64,000 nt of DNA from Brevibacillus daliensis. Its GTDB lineage: Bacteria > Bacillota > Bacilli > Brevibacillales > Brevibacillaceae. Numbering within the stretch: the first letter of the stretch is position 1; each line of letters begins with the position of its first letter. Location: contig NZ_JAJISB010000006.1 of NCBI RefSeq assembly GCF_021245735.1, positions 186,001 to 250,000 on the forward strand. Reading direction: 5' to 3'. A model generated the notes under the pieces. It made no database searches and was not told the origin of the DNA. It saw only the letters and a list, made by a program, of their open reading frames with translations. This document shows positions 27,297-36,515 of this stretch, in pieces. A program made the translations under genes and the position numbers.

Positions 27297-28340
27297 ATGA
27301 ATAAAAAGATCCTATCCGTCATTTCCGTGGCGACCCTGAGCCTTTCTCTTGCTTTGACTGGTTGCGGCCAAAAACCAGCCGAGCCTTCTGGAAGCGAAAG
27401 TGGTGCGCCTGCAGCAGAACAAAAATCTGATAAGAAAATTGGAATGGTTACTGACGTTGGTGGTGTTAATGACAACTCTTTCAACCAAAGTGCATGGGAA
27501 GGTTTGCAAAAACTGCAATCTGAAACAGGAATTAACGTGCAATACGCACAAAGTACAGGTGATGCAGAGTATGTACCTAACTTGAACACTTTCGTAAAAG
27601 ACAAATGGGATCTAACATGGGGTATCGGTTTCTTGCTTGCTGATCCAATCAAACAAGTAGCAGAGCAAAACCCTGATGCTAAACTAGCTATCGTCGATGG
27701 TGAAGTTGCTGCTCCAAATGTTACTTCTGTAATGTTTAAAGAGCAAGAAGGTTCATTCCTTGTTGGTGTAGTTGCAGCTGAAATGTCTAAATCTAACAAA
27801 ATTGGTTTCGTTGGCGGAATCAAGATTCCAGTTATCGAGCGTTTCGAAGCTGGTTTCAAAGCTGGTGTAAAAGCTGCTAACCCTAACGCTGAAGTAGTTT
27901 CTATCTACACTGGTGCATTTGATAAACCAGACCTTGGTAAATCTACTGCTTCTAGCATGTACTCTCAAGGTGTAGACATCATCTTCCACGCTTCTGGCGG
28001 AACTGGTGATGGCGTATTTAACGAAGCAACTGCTCGCAAGAAAAACGGTGCAGATGTATGGGTTATCGGTGTAGATAAAGACCAATCTATCAACTTTGGT
28101 GAAGACGTAACTCTTACTTCCATGGTTAAAAAAGTAGATGAAGCTGTAATTCAGGTTTCTAAAGATATGGCTGAAGGTAAATTCGAAGGCGGAAAAACAA
28201 TTAATCTTGGTTTGAAAGATAATGCAGTAGGTCTTTCCGAGTCTTCTTTAAAAACTCTACCAGCTGAAGTTCTGAAAAAAGTTGATGAGTTTAAAGCAAA
28301 AATCATCTCTGGCGAAATCACTGTTCCAGAGAAACCTTAA
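27297..28340 (+). CDS. nupN: BMP-family nucleoside-binding lipoprotein (NupN-like)
   Basis: The substrate-binding lipoprotein of a nucleoside ABC importer, 347 residues. Signal peptide with lipobox ALTGC, lipidated Cys23. The mature part has the Bmp/Med/PnrA signatures IGMVTDVGGVNDNSFNQSAWEGL and KIGFVGGIKIPVIERFEAGF plus HASGGTGDGVF. ATG at 27297 follows GGGGG by 10 bases; an upstream extension of the frame lacks a ribosome site and would mask the signal peptide. First gene of nupNOPQ by order and family. Ligand (guanosine-type nucleosides in Bacillus) is inferred. Confidence 0.9.
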   Translation: MNKKILSVISVATLSLSLALTGCGQKPAEPSGSESGAPAAEQKSDKKIGMVTDVGGVNDNSFNQSAWEGLQKLQSETGINVQYAQSTGDAEYVPNLNTFVKDKWDLTWGIGFLLADPIKQVAEQNPDAKLAIVDGEVAAPNVTSVMFKEQEGSFLVGVVAAEMSKSNKIGFVGGIKIPVIERFEAGFKAGVKAANPNAEVVSIYTGAFDKPDLGKSTASSMYSQGVDIIFHASGGTGDGVFNEATARKKNGADVWVIGVDKDQSINFGEDVTLTSMVKKVDEAVIQVSKDMAEGKFEGGKTINLGLKDNAVGLSESSLKTLPAEVLKKVDEFKAKIISGEITVPEKP

Positions 28341-28377
28341 TTAATTTAAAAATTATTTTAGTTATAGCAGTAAGTCC

Positions 28378-28412
28378 GACAAGGCTAGTTAACTAACTAG
28401 CCTTGTTGTTTC
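28378..28412 (+). terminator. Hairpin between nupN and nupO (partial terminator)
   Basis: ACAAGGCTAGTT and AACTAGCCTTGT form about 12 bp of stem with a very short loop, followed by TGTTGTTT. Such hairpins after the binding-protein gene often lower transcription of the downstream ATPase and permease genes. Confidence 0.7.
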
Positions 28413-28449
28413 CATAAAGAAGGGTAACCCAAAAGACGGGGTGAAAAAC

Positions 28450-29991
28450 ATGAGTAACGTACAAACAGTCGTAGAAATGAGAGGAATCACGAAGCGATTT
28501 CCTGGAATAATTGCGAATGACAACATTAATCTAAAAGTGAAAAAAGGCGAGATTCATGCGCTATTGGGAGAAAACGGCGCAGGTAAATCAACGCTGATGA
28601 ACGTTCTGTTTGGTTTGTATCAACCAGAAGAAGGTGAAATTCTTATTAATGAATCACCTGTAAAAATTACGAGTCCAAACATTGCAAATGAAATGGGTAT
28701 TGGGATGGTCCATCAACATTTTATGCTTGTTGATCCATTCACAGTTACAGAAAATATTATTCTCGGAAAAGAACCTAAAGCAGGGTTAAAGATAGATATT
28801 GCATCGGCTGCAAAAAAAGTTCAGGAACTATCCGAACAATATGGTTTAAAGGTAGATCCTTATGCCAAAATTGCTGACATTTCTGTAGGGATGCAGCAAC
28901 GTGTTGAAATCCTAAAAACATTATATCGCGGTGCCGATATTCTGATTTTTGATGAACCAACAGCCGTTCTTACTCCTCAAGAGATTCTAGAACTTATTGA
29001 TATTATGCATAATCTTGTTAAAGAGGGTAAAACGATCATCTTGATCACGCATAAATTAAAAGAAATTATGGCTGTATGTGACAGTGTAACAATTATTCGT
29101 CGCGGTAAAACAATTGATACTCTCACTGTTAAAGAGACCAACATAAATGAGCTTGCATCAAAAATGGTTGGTCGTGAGGTTACATTTACTGTTGATAAAA
29201 CTGAGGCAAGTCCTAAACAAACTATTTTATCTGTAAATAATGTAACTGCGATGGGTAATCGCGGAGTGAATGCCTTAAATGGTATTTCTTTTGAAGTGAA
29301 AGCTGGGGAGATCCTCGGTATTGCAGGGGTAGACGGTAATGGTCAAAGTGAGTTGATCGAGGTATTAACTGGACTACAAAAAGCTCAGTCAGGTTCTGTC
29401 ACGATTAATGGTAAAGAAATCATGAATAAGACTCCCCGATATATTTCAGAAGAGGGATTGGCTAATATACCAGAAGACAGGCATAAACGCGGTCTTGTGC
29501 TAGACTTTAGCGTAGCAGAAAACCTCGTTTTAAAAAGTTACTACATGGATGAATATAACAAAAAAGGATTCCTTGATTACGATAAGATTAATGTGCATGC
29601 TACGAAATTAATCGAAGAATTCGATGTGCGTACACCAAGCATCCATACGCTTGCTCGTGCATTGTCTGGTGGTAATCAGCAAAAAGGAATCATTGCTCGT
29701 GAAGTAGATGGAGATCCAGATTTACTGATCGCAGCGCAGCCTACTCGTGGTTTGGATGTAGGGGCAATTGAGTTCATTCACAAGCGTCTTATTGAACAAC
29801 GTGACAAAGGAAAAGCAGTTCTTTTGATCTCGTTTGAACTAGATGAGATTCGTAATGTGTCCGATCGCATTGCTGTTATCTATGAAGGCCAAATTGTTGG
29901 TGTCGTAGATCCAAAAACGACTAACGAAGAAGAATTGGGCTTGATGATGTCTGGTGGAAAACGCATGCAAGGAGGCACACAGGGTGAATAA
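28450..29991 (+). CDS. nupO: Nucleoside ABC importer ATPase (NupO-like, two ABC domains)
   Basis: A duplicated ABC ATPase of 513 residues of the ribose/nucleoside class. The N-domain has Walker A GENGAGKST, signature SVGMQQR and Walker B LIFDEPTAVL. The C-domain has a degenerate Walker A (GVDGNGQSE), signature LSGGNQQK and Walker B LLIAAQPTRGLD, the usual asymmetry of this family, where DE is replaced. ATG at 28450 with CGGGGTG upstream. It overlaps nupP by 8 bp. Confidence 0.92.
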   Translation: MSNVQTVVEMRGITKRFPGIIANDNINLKVKKGEIHALLGENGAGKSTLMNVLFGLYQPEEGEILINESPVKITSPNIANEMGIGMVHQHFMLVDPFTVTENIILGKEPKAGLKIDIASAAKKVQELSEQYGLKVDPYAKIADISVGMQQRVEILKTLYRGADILIFDEPTAVLTPQEILELIDIMHNLVKEGKTIILITHKLKEIMAVCDSVTIIRRGKTIDTLTVKETNINELASKMVGREVTFTVDKTEASPKQTILSVNNVTAMGNRGVNALNGISFEVKAGEILGIAGVDGNGQSELIEVLTGLQKAQSGSVTINGKEIMNKTPRYISEEGLANIPEDRHKRGLVLDFSVAENLVLKSYYMDEYNKKGFLDYDKINVHATKLIEEFDVRTPSIHTLARALSGGNQQKGIIAREVDGDPDLLIAAQPTRGLDVGAIEFIHKRLIEQRDKGKAVLLISFELDEIRNVSDRIAVIYEGQIVGVVDPKTTNEEELGLMMSGGKRMQGGTQGE

Positions 29992-31060
29992 ATTTGTACA
30001 AGTATTTACGAAAGATTCATTCCTCGTTCCTGTTGTAGCTATCATTTTTGGTCTTATTGTTGGTGCTTTTGCCATGCTTGCAGGTGGTTTTAATCCAATT
30101 GAAGCATATGTAGCTTTGTTTGATAAAGTATTTGGAGATATGTACAACTTTGGTGAAACAATTCGTCAAATTACTCCTCTCATTTTCTCAGGTTTGGCTG
30201 TAGCATTTGCATTCCGTACCGGTATGTTTAATATCGGGGTTGAAGGTCAGTTCTTGATGGGTATGGTTACAGCGGTGTATCTTGGAGTTAAATTGGATCT
30301 TCCGTTTTTTCTACATGCTCCAATTACGATTGTTGGTAGTATGTTAGCAGGTGGACTATGGGCAGCATTTGCGGGTTGGTTAAAAGCTGTTCGTGGGGTG
30401 CATGAGGTAATTACAACGATCATGTTAAACTGGACAGCGCTTTATCTGGTTAACTTTATCTTGACTACAACTCTTGTTCCTGAAGGACAACAACGTTCAG
30501 AAACGATTAAAGAATCAGCTATGATTAATATTGGATGGCTTTCCGAAATGTTTGATAGTGCTCGCCTTCACTGGGGAACTTTGATTGCATTAGGCGCTGC
30601 ATTTATCTTCTATATCGTTTTATGGAAAACAAGAACAGGTTTTGAACTTCGTGCAACAGGTGTTAATCCGCATGCGGCAGAATATGCCGGAATGAACGTT
30701 AACAAAAACGTTGTGAAAGCTATGTTTATCTCTGGTGCCCTGGCTGGTATCGGTGGAGCGTGTGAAATCCTGGGTGTATTCCACTACCAAGCGATTTCTG
30801 CTGCTCTTCCAGGTTATGGCTTTGACGGAATAGCTGTAGCCTTGATAGGTGGTAATACCCCTATAGGTGTCATATTTGGTGCCATTCTGTTTGGTATCCT
30901 GACATTTGGTGCAGGTGGTATGAAACTGGGTGCAGGCGTTCCAGTCGAATTAATTCGTGTAGTAATAGCATCTGTTATTTTCTTCGTAGCAGCTCATGGA
31001 ATCGTACGTTACTTCCTGAAGCCTATCCTTGCGAAGAAAAAAGACAAGGAGGTGCTGTAA
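29984..31060 (+). CDS. nupP: Nucleoside ABC importer permease (NupP-like)
   Basis: A membrane permease of 358 residues of the BPD_transp_2 family; LIFSGLAVAFAFRTGMFNIGVEGQFLMG is the characteristic early stretch (pattern FRTGMFNIGVEGQ) and INPHAAEYAG-like VNPHAAEYAGMN the later one. The start is GTG at 29984, 8 bases after AAGGAGG and overlapping nupO. Forms the channel with NupQ. Confidence 0.92.
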   Translation: MNKFVQVFTKDSFLVPVVAIIFGLIVGAFAMLAGGFNPIEAYVALFDKVFGDMYNFGETIRQITPLIFSGLAVAFAFRTGMFNIGVEGQFLMGMVTAVYLGVKLDLPFFLHAPITIVGSMLAGGLWAAFAGWLKAVRGVHEVITTIMLNWTALYLVNFILTTTLVPEGQQRSETIKESAMINIGWLSEMFDSARLHWGTLIALGAAFIFYIVLWKTRTGFELRATGVNPHAAEYAGMNVNKNVVKAMFISGALAGIGGACEILGVFHYQAISAALPGYGFDGIAVALIGGNTPIGVIFGAILFGILTFGAGGMKLGAGVPVELIRVVIASVIFFVAAHGIVRYFLKPILAKKKDKEVL

Positions 31061-31061
31061 T

Positions 31062-32009
31062 ATGGCATGGTTAGCAATGGGTGGAGACCTCTTACATGAT
31101 ACTATTGTATTTTCTACAGCTCTAATCTTCGCAGCATTGGGTGGTGTTATTTCCGAACGTTCGGGGATCGTTAACATCGGGATTGAAGGTATAATGGTAA
31201 TGGGTGCCTTTGTAGGTGCGGTCGTTACATTCATGTTAGAACCGGCTCCGTATGCTCCGTGGATAGGATTTTTTGCAGCTGGTATCGCAGGGATTATTTT
31301 CTCACTTCCACATGCCCTTGCCTCGATTACTTTTAAGGCTGATCAGGTAATCAGTGGGGTAGCCCTTAACTTTTTGGCAACTGGACTTGCTGTTTACTTG
31401 ACAAAAGTGATGTTTGATGGTGCTGGTCAAACGAAGACGCTGACTGAAGTTTTTACGAAATGGGAAATTCCTTTTTTAAGTGATATACCATTCTTTGGTC
31501 GAGCATTATTCCAAGGATATCCAACAAGCTATATTGCATTTATTCTTGTAGCAGTTGTCTGGTTCGTCTTGTTTAAGACAGCATTTGGTTTGCGCCTGCG
31601 TTCTGTAGGGGAGCATCCAAGAGCAGCTGATACTGCTGGGATTAATGTAGCACGCACTCGTTATATAGCTGTTATGATTAGTGGTGCGCTTGCTGCTCTA
31701 GGTGGAGCAACAGTTGCACTAACCACTACATCTAACTTCTCGCACAATACAATTTCTGGACAAGGTTTTATTGCCATTGCAGCGATGATCTTTGGTAAAT
31801 GGCATCCACTTGGTGCGATGGGAGCAGCTTTATTCTTCGGTCTAGCTCAATCCGTGAAAACATTGATTCAGTTCTTCGGCTGGAATATTCCAGTAGAATT
31901 CATGTATATGCTACCTTACGTAGTAACAATCTTGGTACTTGCTGGGGTAGTAGGTAAATCTAGTGCTCCTGCAGCAGTAGGTAAACCATATGAGACTGGA
32001 TCAAGATAA
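31062..32009 (+). CDS. nupQ: Nucleoside ABC importer permease (NupQ-like)
   Basis: The second permease, 315 residues, same family. SERSGIVNIGIEGIMVMGAF and VGEHPRAADTAGINV are the signatures. ATG follows AAGGAGGTGC directly after the nupP stop (1 base gap), so the pair is coupled. Last gene of the importer operon. Confidence 0.92.
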   Translation: MAWLAMGGDLLHDTIVFSTALIFAALGGVISERSGIVNIGIEGIMVMGAFVGAVVTFMLEPAPYAPWIGFFAAGIAGIIFSLPHALASITFKADQVISGVALNFLATGLAVYLTKVMFDGAGQTKTLTEVFTKWEIPFLSDIPFFGRALFQGYPTSYIAFILVAVVWFVLFKTAFGLRLRSVGEHPRAADTAGINVARTRYIAVMISGALAALGGATVALTTTSNFSHNTISGQGFIAIAAMIFGKWHPLGAMGAALFFGLAQSVKTLIQFFGWNIPVEFMYMLPYVVTILVLAGVVGKSSAPAAVGKPYETGSR

Positions 32010-32024
32010 GTTCTTGTAAATAGG

Positions 32025-32057
32025 AAAGGTTGTCTCCATGTGAGGCAACCTTTTTTG
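32025..32057 (+). terminator. Terminator of the nup operon
   Basis: AAAGGTTGTCTC and GAGGCAACCTTT pair with one mismatch around CATGT and are followed by six T. Confidence 0.85.
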
Positions 32058-32195
32058 CATGCTTTGCTATTTAAATCCCAAGAAATAAGGGTCTCTTACA
32101 AACTTTTTCTTATATCAAGCAACTTTTATCGTTATAACAAAAGATAATCAGGGGAAAACTATGGGACGATGTTTAATTGTAAGGGGTGGATACAA

Positions 32196-32351
32196 ATGTG
32201 GAATTGCCCTTATTGCGGGTTTGAACGAGGCCATGTATTTCAGGATAGCCAGTTGCACGGTATTCTCTGCTTAAATCCTGTTTGTGGACGATTTGACGAT
32301 AGCGAAGCAGGGATTGGAACATTAGACGATTGGGATACTAGTGACTTTTAG
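32196..32351 (+). CDS. Small zinc-ribbon protein of unknown function
   Basis: A 51-residue protein starting MWNCPYCGFERG with a second pair of cysteines in CLNPVCGRFDDSE, a likely four-cysteine zinc site, and an acidic tail. AAGGGGTGG lies 6 bases before ATG. I do not recognise the family. It stands alone between the nup operon and ymfF. Confidence 0.6.
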   Translation: MWNCPYCGFERGHVFQDSQLHGILCLNPVCGRFDDSEAGIGTLDDWDTSDF

Positions 32352-32423
32352 GGAACGGAATCGTCTCATAACAGTTTCTTTCTTGAAGAGTAGGGTAATT
32401 TATGGTTGTTATCCATAGTAGCA

Positions 32424-32471
32424 CTTTAAAGGCTTTGTCTAGACGAACGTTTAGGCAAAGCCATATTTTCT
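32424..32471. repeat. Intergenic repeat family 1, short copy
   Basis: It shares GGCTTTG...GGCAAAGCCA followed by TTTTCT with the fuller copies near 38.3 and 44.0 kb. The arms form a hairpin. Confidence 0.5.
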
Positions 32472-32567
32472 AGCCTTGAAGCCCATTGGAGAGTAGAATT
32501 TTTACTGTAACCTTTTGATTTTGGGTAAAATATAGGAAGACACGTTAAAATGAAGGGAGATGACCAA

Positions 32568-33866
32568 ATGGCTATCCAAGAACATGAAATTTCATTTATC
32601 CCGATAGAGGTTCCCGGCATGAATGTACATATGCTGCCTACACAGAAATTTAAGACGATTACCATTATGGTTCAAATCGAACAGGTATTAAGTAAAGAGG
32701 TTGCCACAAAAACTGCCCTACTCTCTCTAGTGTTAAAACGAGCAACAGCGAGATTCCCAGAGCCACAAAAATTAAGTGAGCATCTGGATCATTTATACGG
32801 TGCAATTTTTGATGTGGACGTGTCAAAAAAAGGAGAGCGCCAACTCCTTCAAATTTATATGGAAGTAGCTAATGAAAGATACTTACACAACGAATCCTCT
32901 TTAGTAGAATCGGCAGTTCAATTTGTAGGCGATGTGATGACACGTCCGCTTCTTGTCGATGGAGTTTTTTCTACGGAGATTGTAGAATCTGAGAAAAAGT
33001 CATTACAACAACGGATTGAAAGTATTATTAACGATAAAATGCGCTATGCAAATCAACGAATTACCGAGGAAATGTGCAAAGGAGAGCCATATGCGGTATC
33101 TCCATACGGTGATGTTGAAGATTTACAGCAGATAGATGCTGCTTCGCTTACCGAATATTATCATACTTTATTACGTGAGAATCCGATTCATTTGTTTATT
33201 GTAGGTGATGTGGAAGCATCTAATGTAAAAGAGTGGATTACAGCGCATATTAATCTACCGGAGCGTCAGCCAGCAGCCATTCCGGTAACAATGCAACACA
33301 CTGAAGAGGCTGTTTCAGAAGTAAAAGAAGTAATTGACCAATTGGATGTAGCTCAAGCGAAACTTAACATGGGTTGTCGAACGCATATAACTTATAAGGA
33401 TCCAGAATACCCAGCCTTACTGGTGTATAACGGGATTTTGGGAAGCTTTCCTCACTCCAAACTGTTTTTAAACGTTCGTGAAAAAGCAAGTTTAGCCTAT
33501 TACGCTGTATCACGGCTGGAGAGTCATAAAGGGATATTAATGATGATGTCTGGTATTGATTCCAGTAATTATGAAAAAGCTGTCACGATTATTAAAGAGC
33601 AAATGGAATTAATGAAAAAAGGTACCATCTCTGAAGAAGAAATGAGTATGACCAAGGCAACTTTATATAATCAGTACAAAGAGCTACTAGATAGTGGCAG
33701 AATGATGATTGAGTTTGCTTTTAACGGAATTGTCAGCGGGAATCCGCGCAAACTACAAGATCTGTTAAAAGAGATCAGTGAGATCACGATAAAAGATGTT
33801 CAGCAGGTAAGTGAAAAGGTGCAGCTTGACACCATCTATTTGTTAAGAGATAAGAAAGGGGTTTAG
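32568..33866 (+). CDS. ymfF: M16-family peptidase-like protein without the zinc motif (YmfF-like)
   Basis: 432 residues, insulinase-like fold. The position equivalent to HxxEH reads LSEHLDHLYGAIF with no intact motif, so this subunit is probably inactive, while the next gene keeps the motif; paired active and inactive M16 subunits are known in this family. The C-terminal half has GSFPHSKLFLNVREKASLAYYA, the R/Y signature. ATG at 32568 is chosen with AAGGGAGATG upstream. Six bases separate it from ymfH. Confidence 0.85.
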   Translation: MAIQEHEISFIPIEVPGMNVHMLPTQKFKTITIMVQIEQVLSKEVATKTALLSLVLKRATARFPEPQKLSEHLDHLYGAIFDVDVSKKGERQLLQIYMEVANERYLHNESSLVESAVQFVGDVMTRPLLVDGVFSTEIVESEKKSLQQRIESIINDKMRYANQRITEEMCKGEPYAVSPYGDVEDLQQIDAASLTEYYHTLLRENPIHLFIVGDVEASNVKEWITAHINLPERQPAAIPVTMQHTEEAVSEVKEVIDQLDVAQAKLNMGCRTHITYKDPEYPALLVYNGILGSFPHSKLFLNVREKASLAYYAVSRLESHKGILMMMSGIDSSNYEKAVTIIKEQMELMKKGTISEEEMSMTKATLYNQYKELLDSGRMMIEFAFNGIVSGNPRKLQDLLKEISEITIKDVQQVSEKVQLDTIYLLRDKKGV

Positions 33867-33871
33867 AAGGC

Positions 33872-35149
33872 ATGAAAACTGTAACGTTCGATCAGGTTAA
33901 TGAAACCCTTTATTATGAGACGCTTCCTAACGGTCTTTCCGTCTTTCTCTTGCCCAAAGAAGGTTTTAGCAAGACGTATGCGGTTTTCACTACTCGATAT
34001 GGTTCCAATGATAGTCATTTTAAGCTAAATGGCAAAGAAATCCGTGTACCTGATGGGATCGCTCACTTCTTAGAACATAAATTGTTTGAAAAAGAGCAAG
34101 GGGATGTCGCAGCGGAATTTTCTCGTAATGGTGCTTCCTACAATGCATTTACTACATTTAATCGCACAGCATACCTTTTTTCTTCTACTGACAAGGTCGA
34201 AGAGAATTTGAAAATTTTGCTTGATTTCGTACAGGAACCGTACTTTTCTGGACCGAGTGTAGAAAGAGAGAAAGGGATCATCGGACAGGAAATCCAGATG
34301 TATGATGATAATCCAGACTGGAAAGTATATACGAACTTATTACAGGCAATGTATCAGGAGTATCCGGTTCGCTTGCAAATCGCTGGCACAATAGAATCTA
34401 TATCAAACATTGATAAGGATCTACTCTACAGCTGCTATGAAACATTTTATCATCCAAGTAATATGATTTTATTTGTTGTAGGTGGATTTGATCAGGAGAG
34501 CATTACCCGTTTGATTAAAGATAACCAGGCAGCGAAGGATTTTTCGCAAGCACCTGAGATTGAGCGGGTTTTTCCAGACGAAATCGCACAGGTTTCAAAA
34601 AAACAAATAGAAGCTACGCTGTCAGTAGGGATTCCAAAATTGTATATTGGTTTTAAGGAAGCAGTGAATGGTCTCACAGGAGAGGCTCTCTTGAAAAGAG
34701 AATTGAGTACCAAGCTAGGTTTGGATGTCTTGTTTGGAACAAGCTCACCTTTTTATCAAAAACATTATGACTCTGGACTGGTGACGGAAGGGTTTGGTTT
34801 TGACTATAGCAATGAGCATGATTATGGTTATTCCATTATAGGTGGAGATGCACCTGATCCAGAAAGATTAGTAGAAGAAGTAAAGCAGGTATTAAAAATG
34901 GCTAGTGAGGAAGGGTTAGATGAAGAGGCTTTCCAACGACAAAAGAGAAAGAGCATTGGACTATATATGCGCTCCCTTAATTCAATTGAATTCATTGCGA
35001 ATCAATTTACCAGTTATAAGTTTAATGACATCGATTTATTTGATGTGGTTCCTACATTAGAAAAAATTACGCTGGAAGAGGTAACGGAGCGTATGAAGGA
35101 ACATTTGCGTGAAGTGCAGATGGCTGTCTCTATTGTACGATCACCGTAA
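33872..35149 (+). CDS. ymfH: M16-family zinc metallopeptidase (YmfH-like)
   Basis: 425 residues with the inverted zinc motif HFLEH at residues 65-69 (GIAHFLEHKLFE) and a downstream glutamate-rich helix, so it is the catalytic partner of YmfF. Processes unknown peptide substrates; homologous pairs export or mature small peptides in some bacteria. Order ymfF-ymfH-ymfI as in Bacillus. Confidence 0.9.
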   Translation: MKTVTFDQVNETLYYETLPNGLSVFLLPKEGFSKTYAVFTTRYGSNDSHFKLNGKEIRVPDGIAHFLEHKLFEKEQGDVAAEFSRNGASYNAFTTFNRTAYLFSSTDKVEENLKILLDFVQEPYFSGPSVEREKGIIGQEIQMYDDNPDWKVYTNLLQAMYQEYPVRLQIAGTIESISNIDKDLLYSCYETFYHPSNMILFVVGGFDQESITRLIKDNQAAKDFSQAPEIERVFPDEIAQVSKKQIEATLSVGIPKLYIGFKEAVNGLTGEALLKRELSTKLGLDVLFGTSSPFYQKHYDSGLVTEGFGFDYSNEHDYGYSIIGGDAPDPERLVEEVKQVLKMASEEGLDEEAFQRQKRKSIGLYMRSLNSIEFIANQFTSYKFNDIDLFDVVPTLEKITLEEVTERMKEHLREVQMAVSIVRSP

Positions 35150-35152
35150 CAA

Positions 35153-35172
35153 AACGGTCATGACCGTTTTTC
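35153..35172 (+). terminator. Short terminator after ymfH
   Basis: The perfect palindrome AACGGTCATGACCGTT is followed by TTT. Confidence 0.6.
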
Positions 35173-35234
35173 ACAGAAAAAATATGCACCTGAAATAAAT
35201 GAGGAATTAGAAAGAAGAGGAGATAAGGAACGTA

Positions 35235-35969
35235 ATGGGGGATGAACGACATTGGGCACTAGTGACAGGTGCTTCTGGGGAAATAGGTCGAGCTATTGCC
35301 AAAAAGCTGGCAGAAGCAGGTTATCATTTATACGTGCATTATCACACCAACGTCCATGCAATAGAAGAGCTGATTTCTTTTTGTAGGGAATTAGGCGTAG
35401 AAGCTGTTCCGTTACAAGCAGACTTGGGAGATCCAAAACAAATCAGATCCATGTTTACTCACATGCCTATTAAACCGTTATCAATCATTAACAACGCATC
35501 TATTGATCATTTTGGACTAGTGACAGAGGTTGAGCCAGATTTGTTTGATCAAATGGTTCGAATTAATATGGGTTCGTGCTTTTTCGTTTCACAAGCGGCT
35601 ATTCCTGCAATGCTACAAAATCGATTCGGGCGGATCGTAACTGTTTCTTCGATTTGGGGAGAAACAGGTGCTTCCTGTGAAGTGCTTTATTCCATGACAA
35701 AAGGTGCCGTTTTAAGTTTTACAAAAGCGTTGGCGAAAGAATTGGCTCCCAATCACATAACAGTGAATGTCGTCTCCCCGGGAGCTGTTGCAGGTGGAAT
35801 GATGAGTCGCTTCAACGAAGACGAAATACAGGAGCTGTGTGATGAAATTCCAGCAGGGCGACTTGCAGAACCGTCAGAAATAGCTGAAGCTGTACTATTT
35901 TTACTTTCTGACAAGGCTGGTTATATTAATGGTCACACTTTATCGATCAATGGTGGATGGCATACCTAG
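35235..35969 (+). CDS. ymfI: Short-chain dehydrogenase/reductase (YmfI-like)
   Basis: 244 residues with the Rossmann GASGEIGRAIAKKL near the N-terminus, the NNAS motif, and the catalytic Tyr152 and Lys156 in YSMTKGA. Resembles FabG-type reductases; substrate unknown. It lies in the conserved ymfF-ymfH-ymfI-ymfJ-ymfK-ymfM series. The start is ATG at 35235, with GAAGAGGAGATAAGGAA upstream. Confidence 0.9.
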   Translation: MGDERHWALVTGASGEIGRAIAKKLAEAGYHLYVHYHTNVHAIEELISFCRELGVEAVPLQADLGDPKQIRSMFTHMPIKPLSIINNASIDHFGLVTEVEPDLFDQMVRINMGSCFFVSQAAIPAMLQNRFGRIVTVSSIWGETGASCEVLYSMTKGAVLSFTKALAKELAPNHITVNVVSPGAVAGGMMSRFNEDEIQELCDEIPAGRLAEPSEIAEAVLFLLSDKAGYINGHTLSINGGWHT

Positions 35970-36085
35970 CCATTATTCGTTTAAAGAGTACTAGTTATTT
36001 CTCGAATAAGAAGAGATGGGAATAGGCAACCTACTTCTGTAAGGACTCGGACGCATGTCCGCAGTTTAGGAAGGAGGAAATCAGC

Positions 36086-36343
36086 ATGTCTGTACTTGAA
36101 AACTTTGGTGATTGGAAAGAATTCTTGTCGACTCGTGTTCAACAAGCTACTACAGCAGGTATGAACTCTGATACGATTCAAAATGTTGCTTTTCAAATCG
36201 GTGGATATCTATCTGAACAGGTTGAGCCTAAGAATGATCAAGAGCGCCTGTTAAAACAGCTGTGGGATGCTGGCGATGAAGAACAGCGTCGCGCAATTGC
36301 AACCGTAATGGTGAAATTGGTTAGTGACGGCAAACGTGAATAG
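36086..36343 (+). CDS. ymfJ: DUF3243-family protein (YmfJ-like)
   Basis: An 85-residue protein starting MSVLENFGDWKEFL with LSEQVEPKNDQERLLKQLWD in the middle, typical of the YmfJ/DUF3243 family of spore formers. Mostly helical; function unknown. AAGGAGGAAA is well placed. Followed by its own terminator. Confidence 0.88.
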   Translation: MSVLENFGDWKEFLSTRVQQATTAGMNSDTIQNVAFQIGGYLSEQVEPKNDQERLLKQLWDAGDEEQRRAIATVMVKLVSDGKRE

Positions 36344-36352
36344 GTAGGGAGA

Positions 36353-36382
36353 AAAACAGCCCTTAGGGAGCTGTTTTTTTTC
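36353..36382 (+). terminator. Terminator after ymfJ
   Basis: AAAACAGC and GCTGTTTT pair around CCTTAGGGA, followed by eight T. Confidence 0.8.
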
Positions 36383-36383
36383 T

Positions 36384-36471
36384 TTGTCGTTCTATGTCAT
36401 AATGGTATACTATTGGTAAGAAAAGCAAAATAAAAAGCATTGTTGCGAACAGCCACTAACATTGTTACAAT
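36384..36471 (+). promoter_or_regulatory. Two candidate promoters ahead of ymfK
   Basis: TTGTCG at 36384 with TATACT at 36406 (16 bases apart), and TTGCGA at 36443 with TACAAT at 36466 (17 bases apart). Confidence 0.45.
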
Positions 36472-36515
36472 GACCAAATAAAAGCGAGAGCCATTATGGC
36501 TAAAAAGGGAGACGC

